Source: Methanoregula sp. (GTDB lineage: Archaea; Halobacteriota; Methanomicrobia; Methanomicrobiales; Methanospirillaceae). From it: a stretch of DNA of 64,000 nt. The notes under the pieces were generated by a model, which saw nothing but the letters and a program-made list of their open reading frames with translations, had not been told where the DNA came from and did not search any database. The stretch is from positions 62,001-126,000 of the forward strand of contig JAUYTV010000037.1 of assembly GCA_030694985.1 (NCBI GenBank), written 5' to 3'. Each line of letters begins with the position of its first letter. Within the stretch, counting starts at the first letter, position 1. The position numbers were made by a program, and so were the translations under genes. Shown here in pieces: positions 34,034 through 44,070 of this stretch.

Positions 34034-34717
34034 TTAGTTAATTTTTACTACACGGATATCGGCAGACGGATACCCGAAATCCACTAATGCACCCTCCGGT
34101 GTTTTCCTGGATACCTCTCCAATCCGCATATATGTCAGGCTGGACTTGTTGCTGGCCATTTCCTCAGGATTGTCCCCAACACCCATTGGTATGATATCCC
34201 CCACATTGAGATCGCTTAAGTTCACGCCATTACGCATGAGCAGTTCGGGTGACCAGAGCTGGGTCATTGACATAGATGACGGAATGTTAATCCGTTTCTG
34301 CTCGTTCACCTTCATGCCAACGATGCCAGAACTCATTGCATCATATTCCGGTTTAAAAATAGCAAACTGTTCAGCCCAGCCGGAAGTGGTTGAGTACACC
34401 GGTACCGGAAAGAGCGTGCGTGCAAGCGACTGATTGGTTGTGACAGGGATCTGTTTGGAATAAAGCACAAATTTTCCCTGAGTGGCTAACTGTGTAAAGA
34501 GCGTCTGGTCAGTAGTGACGATGGGATTTCCCCCCGCGTCGTAAAGGGTATAATCGATCACAGCTACATCTCCGGGCTTTGCAACCGAAAAAGCGCTGAT
34601 CCAGCCAGAGCCCATACCTGACACTATCATAAGTACAACAAAAAGGACACAGGCTCCGACCACGACTACCTTTTTCCACTGTGCCACTGTTTTTTCTTTT
34701 TGCTTCTTTTCGCCCAT
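34034..34717 (-). CDS. Membrane-anchored FKBP-like peptidyl-prolyl isomerase homologue
   Basis: The 227-residue protein has a basic N terminus, one membrane helix (about 18-38, VVVVGACVLFVVLMIVSG) and an extracellular domain. The domain starts GDVAVIDYTLYDAGGNPIVTTD, the opening strand of FKBP/SlyD-type isomerases, followed by an insert, then GIVGMKVNEQKRINIP, the FKBP VxGMkvGekr-like segment. A role in folding exported proteins is inferred. Aromatic active-site residues are not clearly conserved, so catalytic activity is uncertain. It is divergent from the CBS-ParB gene. Confidence 0.75.
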   Translation of the reverse strand: MGEKKQKEKTVAQWKKVVVVGACVLFVVLMIVSGMGSGWISAFSVAKPGDVAVIDYTLYDAGGNPIVTTDQTLFTQLATQGKFVLYSKQIPVTTNQSLARTLFPVPVYSTTSGWAEQFAIFKPEYDAMSSGIVGMKVNEQKRINIPSSMSMTQLWSPELLMRNGVNLSDLNVGDIIPMGVGDNPEEMASNKSSLTYMRIGEVSRKTPEGALVDFGYPSADIRVVKIN

Positions 34718-34869
34718 TGTTTTACAATCCTCCTTATTAAATCATAATCCAACCGTCATAAACTATTCCGCGGTTTTTAACAGAATTTTATCATGGATAC
34801 AATTAAAATAAACTCAGCCCCTCCGTTTTCAGGTGTCTTTTTTATACTCTCTCGCCAGAACCTGTAGTA

Positions 34870-35655
34870 ATGGACAAAAAGAAGGTCAAGGACTACATGA
34901 CCTACGATGTTGTCAGCGTCGATATTCATAGCACCGCAAAAGATGTAATTGACAAGATAGAAAAAACCCACCACGACGGGTTCCCGGTAATGAACGGGGA
35001 TGTTGTTGTGGGGTATATCGCTGCCCGCGATCTCCTCTTTATTGAGCCTGCGGCAAAGGTTGAAGAGGTTATGACAGATAACCTGATCGTGGCTGACCCG
35101 GAGATGGACATCAACGATGCCGCCCGGGTGATCTTCAGGTCCGGTATCCAGAAGCTGCCCGTTGTTGACGAGAAGAACCACCTTCTGGGTATCATCTCGA
35201 ACTCAGATGTGATACGATCACAAATTGAGCATGTATCCCCTGAAAAAGTCTTTAATTTTATGACCACTTTAAAAAAACTCTATGGAGTTGATCCGTCGCT
35301 TGACAGGGCGACGGTCCCGGTTAAGGATCTCCTTCCAACCCAGTCAAAAATCTATGAAGATGAACTGGAAGGAAGGATATATGAGATCCAAAAAGGTTTA
35401 GCCGAGCCAATCATCGTTGTAAGACGCCCGGGAAAGATCATCCTTGTCGACGGTCATCATCGGGCGATTGCGGCAAAACGGTTAGGAATTACAGTCCTTG
35501 ATGCCTATATCATCGATATTAAAGAGGATATGGAACTCGGGATGGAACGGACTGCACATGCAATGAACTTAAAGACGCTTAACGATGTGCAGGTGCTCGA
35601 TTATGCCCGCCACCCGCTGGTTGCAATTACACACCGGCTGGTAAAGAGAGTATAA
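34870..35655 (+). CDS. CBS-pair protein fused to a ParB-like nuclease/NTPase domain
   Basis: The 261-residue protein has two CBS domains (residues 1-120; VKDYMTYDVVSVDIHSTAKDVIDKI, EEVMTDNLIVADPEMDINDAARVIF, KLPVVDEKNHLLGIISNSDVI). A ParB/sulfiredoxin-like domain follows (about 150-235) with GLAEPIIVVRRPGKIILVDGHHRAIAAKRLG; DGHHR is the ParB box-II-type motif. CBS pairs bind adenosyl ligands, so an energy- or AdoMet-sensing ParB-like enzyme is plausible. No ParA is adjacent and no DNA-binding domain is seen, so chromosome partition is unlikely. Confidence 0.85.
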   Translation: MDKKKVKDYMTYDVVSVDIHSTAKDVIDKIEKTHHDGFPVMNGDVVVGYIAARDLLFIEPAAKVEEVMTDNLIVADPEMDINDAARVIFRSGIQKLPVVDEKNHLLGIISNSDVIRSQIEHVSPEKVFNFMTTLKKLYGVDPSLDRATVPVKDLLPTQSKIYEDELEGRIYEIQKGLAEPIIVVRRPGKIILVDGHHRAIAAKRLGITVLDAYIIDIKEDMELGMERTAHAMNLKTLNDVQVLDYARHPLVAITHRLVKRV

Positions 35656-35732
35656 TCTTTAAAAAAGTCATCTTTTCAGCAATTAAAAAAATACATTTTT
35701 TCTGGTTTAATCCGACAGGTTCGTATCGTTGC

Positions 35733-36911
35733 CTATGACCCATCATACCGCAGGTCATACTTGTCATTGAGCACATGCTCTTTTACAATCATCCCATCCG
35801 ACACAACTACCTCAGGCCAGAGGCGTGTCTTGGAGTGGACAACAACGCGGTCCCGCAGCACCACGCGGGGGCCAATCACCGTGTCGTTTTCAATGCTGCA
35901 GTGTTCGCCAATGTGCGTGTCATTATCGATAATACTTCCTGAGATCGTGCTGTTCGATCCAACAATAACACGGTTGTAAAGCGAAGATGAGAAGATCTTT
36001 GAATTATTCCGGATGATACACTTGTCCCCAATTGTGGTATACGGACCTATCAGCACATTGTCACCAATCGTAGTGCCCGGGCCAATTGCCACCGGGCCTA
36101 TCACCTTGGTGTGCTTTCCCAGCGTGATCGAATCCCCGAGATGTACAGGTCCCTGCACCTCTGCGCCGTGCATCGAGAGGTTCCCAATAATATCACTAAA
36201 CATCAGATCCTGTAGTTTCCAGCGCTCGGCCTGCCGGAGCGAGTGCGGGCTTCCCACATCTGTCCAGTTCCCGCGTGCAAGCCAGCCTTTGATAACAAAT
36301 CCTTTATCCATCAGTGAGGGGAAGAGGTCCCGGGCAAAATCATACCGGGTTCCTGACGGTATATGATCAAAAACCTCTGGACTGCATACATACATACCGG
36401 TACTGGCAAGGTTTGAAAAGATTTCACCGGGCGCAGGTTTTTCCTTGAACCTCTTTATCTCATAGCTCACATCTATTTCGGCAATACCGTACTCACCAGG
36501 ATCGTCAATCGAGATCAGCCCGATCGATATTGCAGCCTTCTGCTTCTGGTGCGAGCGGTAAAATTCAAGCACGTTTAAATCCGTGACATGGTCGCCACCG
36601 ACAACCAAGAAATCATGACCATCGAGATGCTTCTGGGCATTTTTCACACTCCCGGCAGTTCCTAACTTGGACTGCTCGTGGACATACGTGATCTCAACTC
36701 CAAAAAGAGAACCATCGCCGAGTGCTTCTTCTATGGCAGTCCCCATATAACCAAGGGTAAGTACCACTTCTCTAAAGCCCATGTTCGACAGGTGTGAGAC
36801 AAGATGATGAATTGACGGGCGGTTAACAATAGGAATACAGGGTTTTGGCCGTTCAAACGTGAGCGGGCGGAGCCGGGTGCCTTCGCCCCCGCACATAATA
36901 CACACCTTCAT
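35733..36911 (-). CDS. Sugar-1-phosphate nucleotidyltransferase with left-handed beta-helix tail
   Basis: The 392-residue protein has a nucleotidyltransferase domain (1-230; MCGGEGTRLRPLTFERPKP, LGYMGTAIEEALGDGS, VVGGDHVTD, GNWTDVGSP) and hexapeptide repeats (about 250-370; IGPGTTIGDNVLIGPYTTIGDKC and following). The layout fits GDP-mannose or UDP/dTDP-sugar pyrophosphorylases of archaea; the sugar cannot be fixed. The start ATG 36911 is the conserved MKVCIMCGGEG; the track start at 36971 is too early. It is likely used for surface glycans or glycoproteins. Confidence 0.87.
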   Translation of the reverse strand: MKVCIMCGGEGTRLRPLTFERPKPCIPIVNRPSIHHLVSHLSNMGFREVVLTLGYMGTAIEEALGDGSLFGVEITYVHEQSKLGTAGSVKNAQKHLDGHDFLVVGGDHVTDLNVLEFYRSHQKQKAAISIGLISIDDPGEYGIAEIDVSYEIKRFKEKPAPGEIFSNLASTGMYVCSPEVFDHIPSGTRYDFARDLFPSLMDKGFVIKGWLARGNWTDVGSPHSLRQAERWKLQDLMFSDIIGNLSMHGAEVQGPVHLGDSITLGKHTKVIGPVAIGPGTTIGDNVLIGPYTTIGDKCIIRNNSKIFSSSLYNRVIVGSNSTISGSIIDNDTHIGEHCSIENDTVIGPRVVLRDRVVVHSKTRLWPEVVVSDGMIVKEHVLNDKYDLRYDGS

Positions 36912-36986
36912 AGCACATTTTTTAGCGCTTGAGTGTTTTAAGGATAGTGATGAACGCGGCATTTTTAACATTTAGGTTCACTCATA

Positions 36987-37289
36987 TTGACAACAGACAA
37001 AAAAATTAAGAGAGATGGGATCGTGACTGACGTAGATAACCGGATTATTCCGGTGATAAAAGGAAAAGTGCAGTGTCTGGCCGACAAAAAAGAGCCTGTT
37101 GAGAACTGTGGGTTCTGCGTGCATAGCCGGGAGTTCAAAGTGCAGAACCGGTTTATTACATCCCCGGCGCTCGCTTACTGTACAAAATGCAGGGTAACAG
37201 AAAAAGTTGATTTTACCAAGGCTGAAGCAGTGAAATGTGCTGACTGGCAGGGTGGGGGATTTCACAGCATCACCAATATCATCAGTTGA
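36987..37289 (+). CDS. Small protein with two CxxC pairs, function unknown
   Basis: The 100-residue protein has CGFC and CTKC spaced by about 24 residues, plus single cysteines at each end. This suggests a zinc ribbon or metal site. No known family is recognised. The start is TTG 36987, with AGGT about ten bases upstream; GTG 37023 is an alternative. It is divergent from the nucleotidyltransferase gene. Confidence 0.6.
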   Translation: MTTDKKIKRDGIVTDVDNRIIPVIKGKVQCLADKKEPVENCGFCVHSREFKVQNRFITSPALAYCTKCRVTEKVDFTKAEAVKCADWQGGGFHSITNIIS

Positions 37290-37374
37290 TTTGGCATAAA
37301 AGCCGGAAAGCCAACTTTTTTTGGTGAACCGTAACTGAGATTTTTTATCAGGATTTTTTTAATCCCGCCAGCAG

Positions 37375-38817
37375 TTATCCGGTCAGCAGCGCAACAACCG
37401 CATCCATATCAACATGCCTTTCGAACAGGTCGGCCAGCACCTCATAAGGATCCTCGCTACAGAGGGGTATCGGCTCAAATGGCATTTTTTTCTTTTTGTA
37501 GAGAAATAAAAGGAGGGCATTTGCCGCAGACGGATTCTGGAACAGCCCGTGCAGGTAGGTGCCAAAGACAAGACCGTCTTTACTCACCCTGCCATCGCCG
37601 TGCAATGCTTCCATATTACCCCCTGACTCGGTCATTCCCATATGGATCTCATAACCTGTTACTTCTCCCATGGCTGAAAGAATGGGGGGCACTGCACAGG
37701 CAGTGCGACTTACCTGCGTGGTTGTCTTTTCATAGGAAGTAAAGCGCGTGATCCCGTCAAGCAGGCCAAGACCTTCATACGTGCCGGCTGATGATTCAAA
37801 CCCGTCATCAATGAGCTGCCGGCCAAGCATCTGGTATCCTCCGCAAATCCCAATCACAGGCACACCCTGTTTACGGGCTTTTTTGATCTCGCGATCCGTA
37901 CCGGTCTTACAAACGACTGCAAGATCCTCGATCGTGTTCTTCGTGCCGGGAATAATAATACAATCGTACCCGGCAAGCGAAGTACCAGGCGCTACATAAT
38001 CAACTGCTGCATGTTGTTCCAGCAGCTCAAAATCGGTAAAGTTTGAGATACGGGGGAGCCGGATCACAGCAATCCGCACACCCTTTTGGCCGGTTTTTTT
38101 ATCCCCAATCGAGAGTGAGTCCTCGCTTGGAAGGGGCAGGTTAAAGTACGGAACAACGCCGAGAACCGGTACACCGGTCAATTCTTCGATCTTTTTGACA
38201 CCGGGTTCAAAGATGGTAATATCCCCCCGGAATTTGTTGATAATAATGCCTTTTACCAGAGGTTTTAGTTCTTTTGGCAGGAGATGAAGTGTCCCATAGA
38301 TCTGGGCAAACACACCACCCCTCTCGATGTCGGCAACAAGAATAATTGGGATCATAAGGCTTTTTGCAAGCAAAGTATTTGCAATATCCCGGTCATAGAG
38401 ATTGACTTCGGCAGCTCCACCAGCTCCTTCGACAACGACTTCTCCATATGTGGATTTCAACCGGTGGTAGGATTCAAGTGCAACTTTAAGAAGTTCCGTT
38501 GTCTCTTTGTAATACTCTGCAATGTGAACATCCTTGTAGGGACGACCATTGAGTACCACCTGCGAGATACAGTCGCCTTTTGGCTTGAGGAGGACAGGGT
38601 TCATATCCGTATGGGGGGGCTGTCGTGCAGCAATTGCCTGCATTGCCTGGGCCATACCAATCTCACCGCCCTCAGGTGTAACATAAGAGTTGAGGCTCAT
38701 GTTCTGAGATTTGAAAGGGGCGACAGTAAACCCCCGTCTCACCAGACAGCGGCAGATCGCTGCAACGGTTATACTCTTTCCCACATGGGACGCTGATCCC
38801 ATCACAAACAATGACAT
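37375..38817 (-). CDS. cobQ: Cobyric acid synthase
   Basis: CobQ/CbiP amidates four carboxylates of adenosylcobyrinate a,c-diamide using glutamine, in cobamide synthesis. The 480-residue protein has the dethiobiotin-synthetase-like N-terminal domain ([69 protein letters not shown]). The C-terminal glutaminase domain follows, with the nucleophile in [10 protein letters not shown] and the histidine in GTYLHGLFQ. The start ATG 38817 gives the conserved MSLFVMG; the track start is 33 bases too early. Methanogens need cobamides for methyl transfer. Confidence 0.94.
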   Translation of the reverse strand: MSLFVMGSASHVGKSITVAAICRCLVRRGFTVAPFKSQNMSLNSYVTPEGGEIGMAQAMQAIAARQPPHTDMNPVLLKPKGDCISQVVLNGRPYKDVHIAEYYKETTELLKVALESYHRLKSTYGEVVVEGAGGAAEVNLYDRDIANTLLAKSLMIPIILVADIERGGVFAQIYGTLHLLPKELKPLVKGIIINKFRGDITIFEPGVKKIEELTGVPVLGVVPYFNLPLPSEDSLSIGDKKTGQKGVRIAVIRLPRISNFTDFELLEQHAAVDYVAPGTSLAGYDCIIIPGTKNTIEDLAVVCKTGTDREIKKARKQGVPVIGICGGYQMLGRQLIDDGFESSAGTYEGLGLLDGITRFTSYEKTTTQVSRTACAVPPILSAMGEVTGYEIHMGMTESGGNMEALHGDGRVSKDGLVFGTYLHGLFQNPSAANALLLFLYKKKKMPFEPIPLCSEDPYEVLADLFERHVDMDAVVALLTG

Positions 38818-38979
38818 TTCCTTAACTATACTTGTACCTGCGCAGGTCATAAAAACAGAGGCTGTTACCGGGTATATTGCAAAAAATTTAAGAAAAAATA
38901 TTAAGTTTTGAGCAAATACGGGGGCAATTCTTCTGGCAATGCCAAGTAATAAATAACCTGAACCTTAAAAATACATGTA

Positions 38980-39285
38980 ATGATTGGTGGGATTTGCCCG
39001 ACGTGTGGACTACCTAAAGAACTCTGTATCTGTGAAGAGGTAGCAAAAGAACAGCAAAGGATCAATGTCAAAGTGAACAAACGGCGCTATGGAAAAGAAG
39101 TGACCGTGATAGAAGGCCTTGATCCAACTGATATCGATCTTGAAGATCTTTCAAAATATATGAAAGGAAAACTGGCCTGCGGTGGAACGGTCAAAGGAAA
39201 CTCCATCGAACTCCAGGGAAACCACCGTGACCGGGTAAAAGAGCTGCTCTCCTTAAAAGGATACAGCACAGAAAATATATCCTGA
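38980..39285 (+). CDS. Translation initiation factor aIF1 (SUI1)
   Basis: The 101-residue protein has an N-terminal zinc-binding part ([19 protein letters not shown]) and the SUI1 fold: [58 protein letters not shown]. It supports start-codon selection on the 30S subunit. It converges with the TadC-like genes. Confidence 0.95.
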   Translation: MIGGICPTCGLPKELCICEEVAKEQQRINVKVNKRRYGKEVTVIEGLDPTDIDLEDLSKYMKGKLACGGTVKGNSIELQGNHRDRVKELLSLKGYSTENIS

Positions 39286-39426
39286 TTTTTTTCTTTTTTT
39301 ATAATTCGGCGCAATTTAAAAAAAACTAATGCACCCGGAAAACCGTCTGAAAAAATTCTGGTTTATCCCAATTATTGTGGTACGGTCGGTACACTGGTGA
39401 GCAACTGAAACCGGTTAAAAAAAATT

Positions 39427-40548
39427 TCAGATGAAGAACCGAAACGTAATCCACGCTACCAGCAGCATGATGGCAGAGTATTTCAGTCCGGAGATGAATC
39501 GCGCCTCACCCATCTGGCCGGCCACAAGTCCTGAGAAAAATCCCTGGAGCATTGCCGCGTGAGAGAAGAGCCGTTTGTAGACGAAAATATCAATAGTGCC
39601 CCCAAATCCCGTAGCCCCGGAAGCAACGGCAGTCGCCCCTGCCGTTGCCATTGTAGTGAGAAATGATGTGACAAGGATTGCAATGACAAACAGGAACACT
39701 GCAAACGAGACAAGCACGATAACAACGTAGATCATCATATTGTTACTTCGTTCCTGCTGGAGGTTGACCACTTCATAAGTATCCTTTGCTGCTGCACGCA
39801 GCACTTCGCTCACATCACCCCCGGCTTTGCTCGCCTTTGCGATCAGGTCAACGCTCCGATCTGCAAGTGGGGTTCCAAGGCCTTTACCAAACCGGTACAG
39901 TGCCTCAACAAAACCAATACCCCATGACATCTCATTATCAAGTTTTTTGATATGGGGAGTAAGCGTACCGTATTCTGCGGCAGCAACAAGGTGAACAGCA
40001 TTGGGAAGTGTCATACCGGAATCGTTCATACCGGCGAGATCCCTAAAAAAGTTCGGAAGACCATTTTCAAGGCTTGACACCCGCAATTGCTCCTTAAGAT
40101 CGAGAATGGCAAGAGGCACAATCGCGATGAGTACGGCAAAGACGGCAAAATCATCCACAACGGTGGATTTGAAAATTACCGAAATACCGTAAGATCTCAC
40201 ACTAAAGATAAATCCCCCGACAAAAACAATCAAAGCCAGCGGTATACAGACTGCCAGAATATTTATGGGTTTTTCTAAAAGCACCTTAAGAGGGTGTTTA
40301 AAAAACTTCCCGATTCCCTCCCTGGTCTTACGTTCATGCTCCAGTTTTTTGGTGATCTCCTGAAATTCTGCCTCAACTAATAGCATGTCTGCGGATTTTA
40401 CCGGAGGGGGGGCCTCAGGACCACGATTAAAGATATTTTTGAAACGATTTTTAATTCCCGTACCAGTACTCACTTCAGCGGGTATTTCTGGGGGAGGAAT
40501 GTCAGTGTCACGATGGACGATATTGTTGATGCGATCTTTGTTCCCCAT
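39427..40548 (-). CDS. TadC/FlaJ-like type II secretion F membrane protein (second copy)
   Basis: The 373-residue protein has a hydrophilic N terminus (1-85), two membrane helices (about 92-145), a T2SSF domain (NGLPNFFRDLAGMNDSGMTLPNAVHLVAAAEYG, LDNEMSWGIGFVEALYRFGKGLG, SKAGGDVSEVLRAAAKDTYEV) and further C-terminal helices. In Tad and archaeal type IV filament systems such proteins form the membrane platform on which the ATPase acts. It lies one base after the first TadC gene and last in the three-gene operon. Confidence 0.87.
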   Translation of the reverse strand: MGNKDRINNIVHRDTDIPPPEIPAEVSTGTGIKNRFKNIFNRGPEAPPPVKSADMLLVEAEFQEITKKLEHERKTREGIGKFFKHPLKVLLEKPINILAVCIPLALIVFVGGFIFSVRSYGISVIFKSTVVDDFAVFAVLIAIVPLAILDLKEQLRVSSLENGLPNFFRDLAGMNDSGMTLPNAVHLVAAAEYGTLTPHIKKLDNEMSWGIGFVEALYRFGKGLGTPLADRSVDLIAKASKAGGDVSEVLRAAAKDTYEVVNLQQERSNNMMIYVVIVLVSFAVFLFVIAILVTSFLTTMATAGATAVASGATGFGGTIDIFVYKRLFSHAAMLQGFFSGLVAGQMGEARFISGLKYSAIMLLVAWITFRFFI

Positions 40549-40549
40549 T

Positions 40550-41473
40550 TCAGGACTCCGGGGTCATTGAACTGATCATAATCACAAACGCGATACTCCC
40601 AAGAGGGATCATAATATAGATAACCGCATACAGGAACATCGGCCGGTTATCTCCTGAAAGCACCGACATGATCGATTGCAGGATGATCAAAAAAAGTGTA
40701 CCTGCGACCATTGCAGTAACATATGATTCTGCAATCAGCCCGAGCGTGTCTAAAAACATTTTCTGCGTCTGCCGGTTCTCGAGCGCATACTGGTCGGCTT
40801 TTGTCCGGAAATATTGTGTCAGGTTACCCCCGCTCGAGATACTCGCCATTGCACCTTGTAAGAACTCTTTCATCCGTTTACTGGGAGTAGTAGCAGATAC
40901 AAGCCGTAGTGCATCGATCAGGTCACGCCCGAAAATATCGATCTCCCTGGCAACATACCGTGCCTCAACAGAACACTGGCCATAGATGGAACTGTCCCCA
41001 AGCAGCCGGAACACTTCTGCTGGAGTGATCCCGGCAGTGGACATTGATGTGACATAATTGATTGCATAGGGCAGACTGGCATCAATATTCCTTCGCCGGT
41101 TTCCTGCCTCAATACCGGGATACAGGATGAACGCAGCATATGTAAGTCCACAAAACACCAAAAAAGAGAAGATTGTGATGAATATGGTTCCCAAGATCAG
41201 GCTGTGAGTGGACAGTACAACCAGCGGATCTGGGACTGCACCTTTGTACTTGATCAGTGTGGGCAGTTTTAAAATCCAGGTAAAGAGTCCGATGACCACA
41301 GCTGCAGAGAAACCAATGATAATGGAACTGACAAAGGCTGTGGAAAGATATGCCTCAAACGAGGTTTTGAACCGCGCAGATATGAGATCACTTCTCAGTT
41401 GTGAGTACTCCTCGCGCTTACCCTTCATCCGGTTACCGAGCAGGTTGAAACAGAACCGCTCATAACTATTCAT
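40550..41473 (-). CDS. TadC/FlaJ-like type II secretion F membrane protein (first copy)
   Basis: The 307-residue protein has membrane helices near residues 50-70 and 95-125, a cytoplasmic T2SSF domain (DASLPYAINYVTSMSTAGITPAEVFRLLGD, FGRDLIDALRLVSATTPSKRMKEFLQGAMASISSGGNL) and C-terminal helices. Together with the following gene it gives two platform proteins for one ATPase, as in Tad-type systems with TadB and TadC. It overlaps the ATPase gene by 8 bases. Confidence 0.88.
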   Translation of the reverse strand: MNSYERFCFNLLGNRMKGKREEYSQLRSDLISARFKTSFEAYLSTAFVSSIIIGFSAAVVIGLFTWILKLPTLIKYKGAVPDPLVVLSTHSLILGTIFITIFSFLVFCGLTYAAFILYPGIEAGNRRRNIDASLPYAINYVTSMSTAGITPAEVFRLLGDSSIYGQCSVEARYVAREIDIFGRDLIDALRLVSATTPSKRMKEFLQGAMASISSGGNLTQYFRTKADQYALENRQTQKMFLDTLGLIAESYVTAMVAGTLFLIILQSIMSVLSGDNRPMFLYAVIYIMIPLGSIAFVIMISSMTPES

Positions 41474-43907
41474 AGAGATCCGTCCTCACTTTCTCAATAA
41501 CCCCTTCAGGATCACGGTGATAGGAGATGAGGATCTTTGCCACATCCTTGTAGTGCCGAATCTTTTTGATTCTCATCCATTCCAGCACTTCCTGGCGGCG
41601 CTTGAGCTCTTCACGCATCCGGGCTTCATTCCACCCTTTTGCCTCCATGATCTCTTCGAGAAGATAGGATTTTCCGGAATAGGAGTGCTCGTCAGTTGCT
41701 GACCGCCACTTGAACACCTCATTTGTGATCAGCTCGTTGGTTCTCGGATCGATATCAAGAATCTCAACGATCTGCTTGTTTCGCCGGATTCGTTTTCCTC
41801 CAACCCGCGCCTGCACCTGGATGGCAATAAAATCAAGGGCTGATAGCATGTTTCGCGGAACATCCATGGGGGGATTTTCGATACGGTGCACCACACTGGC
41901 AACAGAATCTGCGTGCGTTGTGGAATACGTGATATGACCGGTACTCATTGCCTGGAAGAGTGTCTGGCATTCCTTGCCACGGACCTCGCCCACAATGATG
42001 TATTCAGGACGCTGTCGCATTGCAGCCCGCAGGAGTTCATACATGTTGATCTCCCCACGGCCGGCCGTATCAAAAGAATCTCGGGTAACACTGGGGATCC
42101 AGTTAGGGTGGGGCAGCTTCACTTCACGGGTATCTTCAAGGGTGATAATCTTTGACATGGGCGGGATGAACAGGGAAATTGCATTGAGAGCAGTTGTCTT
42201 ACCGGATGCAGTCCCACCGGCAAATATTGCGGATTTGCCGTTTTCTACACACAGCCAGATATACGCGATCGCAAGCGGTGAGAAGGTCCGCCATTCGATG
42301 AGATCTGTTGGGGTGATGGGTTCATCTTTGAACTTACGGATGGTAAACGTTGAACCGTGGGCAGTGACTTCCTGACCCAGTGTCATCTGGATACGGGAAC
42401 CATCCTGCATGGTTGCATCAAGAATCGGTTCTGCAATCGAGATGTACTTGCCAGCCCGCTGGGCAAGTTTAGTGACAAAGGAATCCAGTTCATCTGCTTT
42501 GTTATAGGAAAGCGTTGTCTTCATCGACTCATAGCTGGCGTGAAACACAAAGAGGGGGACATTGATTCCATCGCAGGAGATATCTTCGATATATTTATCG
42601 TGCATGATGGGATCGATCAGACCATCGCCGAGGAAGTCCTTGTACATGTTATAGTGCACCCTCTCTCGCTGTTCAGGAGTGAGCCTGATCCCAAAGTCAA
42701 CAATAATATCATCTGCAGAAGCCCTGAGTTTGCGCCGGGCTTCATCTTTTGAGATGTCTTTGGTATTGATATCGAGTGTATCAAAGAGACGCTCTTTAAG
42801 CTCGATTAATAACTCTTTTTCAACTTCAGTGAGGATTGGTTCGAGCACATGGTAGGTGTACTCATGGGTTGAGTGATCGTACGTGATCCGGATGTATGCA
42901 TATGGCTCATTGACCGGATACATCTCCATCTCTTCAATCCCGGTTTCAGGCCGGAAAACAATATCGACAAGGGGCCCGTGTTTCTTTGGATCGTACTCCT
43001 CGTGATCTGAAGTGATCGCCTTGAAAAGTGAGGAGAAGCTGAACTTTTTTGATTCTGTCTTGAGTTTTTGCTTTTCGATCTCCCCGTCAATATCAAGATC
43101 CTTAAAGCCGGCATCAGAGAATTCCCGTTCCCAGATCTCATTAAACTCCTGCGGCAGGGTACCGGTCCCGGTACTCTCAAATGCATTGATGCGCCCGTGC
43201 AAATTGAGTTCGTCAACTTTAAACCTGGTGCCTTTTGGAAGAATAAGCCCGGTGAGATCTGTTATCTGGTCAACGGAAATGATCTTTTCATCATATTCTG
43301 TCTCCATTGCATCAGCAGGAGTCACTTTGTTGGCAGGACGTTTCCTGATGGCGGCCTTTTTGTCATCATCTATTATCTCAACTACGGGTTTGCCATCCCC
43401 ATCCGGTCGAGGGCCGGAACTGTGTAGGAATTGAGATGAACCCGGTGCAGGCGCCGGTGTTTCAGCGGTATTATTGAGCAGTTTTCCTATGGAAACACGT
43501 ATGTCTTTTCCATTTGTATCCGAAACCGGTAGTTCCGGACTTGGAGGGGTCGCATCCGGGCTGGTTTGTGGAATGTCTTCAAACAGGTCATCAAATGTAA
43601 AAGAGGATGGCTCATCAGGATGATACAAATCGGGTTGAATTGTCAGGGAAGGTTGTTTGGGAGCGGGGACTGTTTTTTCCGGTCTCTCTTTTTTTTCAAT
43701 TCCTGTCATTTTTAACAGTGCTGAAAAATCACCCGCTTCTGCTGCATCCTTCTCTTCAGGAGGGTACTGGGGAAGGGATGCAGGATCTTTTTGCCGGGAA
43801 ATATCCTTTTTCTTGATCCCACCAATCAACTTTAACAGCGTGTTGGTGTCTTCGAGGACTTCATCGGTATCCTTGTTCAATCCAGACATCCCCCTTGTGG
43901 ATAGCAT
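41466..43907 (-). CDS. Type II/IV secretion (TadA/FlaI-like) ATPase with long N-terminal extension
   Basis: The 813-residue protein has about 330 residues of low-complexity acidic and Pro-rich sequence before the ATPase core. The core shows DDIIVDFGIRLTPEQRERVHYNM, MHDKYIEDISCDGINVPLF, the Walker A GGTASGKTTALN, the Asp box TLEDTREVKLPHPNW, the Walker B RPEYIIVGEVRGKE and the His box THADSVASVVHRI. It powers pilus-like filament assembly or secretion. The start is unsure: ATG 43889 (MSGLNKDTDEV) is directly preceded by AAGGGGG, whereas the track uses ATG 43907. Confidence 0.9.
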   Translation of the reverse strand: MLSTRGMSGLNKDTDEVLEDTNTLLKLIGGIKKKDISRQKDPASLPQYPPEEKDAAEAGDFSALLKMTGIEKKERPEKTVPAPKQPSLTIQPDLYHPDEPSSFTFDDLFEDIPQTSPDATPPSPELPVSDTNGKDIRVSIGKLLNNTAETPAPAPGSSQFLHSSGPRPDGDGKPVVEIIDDDKKAAIRKRPANKVTPADAMETEYDEKIISVDQITDLTGLILPKGTRFKVDELNLHGRINAFESTGTGTLPQEFNEIWEREFSDAGFKDLDIDGEIEKQKLKTESKKFSFSSLFKAITSDHEEYDPKKHGPLVDIVFRPETGIEEMEMYPVNEPYAYIRITYDHSTHEYTYHVLEPILTEVEKELLIELKERLFDTLDINTKDISKDEARRKLRASADDIIVDFGIRLTPEQRERVHYNMYKDFLGDGLIDPIMHDKYIEDISCDGINVPLFVFHASYESMKTTLSYNKADELDSFVTKLAQRAGKYISIAEPILDATMQDGSRIQMTLGQEVTAHGSTFTIRKFKDEPITPTDLIEWRTFSPLAIAYIWLCVENGKSAIFAGGTASGKTTALNAISLFIPPMSKIITLEDTREVKLPHPNWIPSVTRDSFDTAGRGEINMYELLRAAMRQRPEYIIVGEVRGKECQTLFQAMSTGHITYSTTHADSVASVVHRIENPPMDVPRNMLSALDFIAIQVQARVGGKRIRRNKQIVEILDIDPRTNELITNEVFKWRSATDEHSYSGKSYLLEEIMEAKGWNEARMREELKRRQEVLEWMRIKKIRHYKDVAKILISYHRDPEGVIEKVRTDLYE

Positions 43908-44070
43908 TTTAGATCGGTTTGCATATCACAGGCTAAAAGATAATTCTGCCTTTGAGTATATCTACCCAGTGGATAGTTACTTTACACAAATTCAGACGAA
44001 AATAGTAAAATGTGCAGGATCCTATTGTGAAAAGAAACTATATACACGAGTGCAATTACATAAGAACAGA

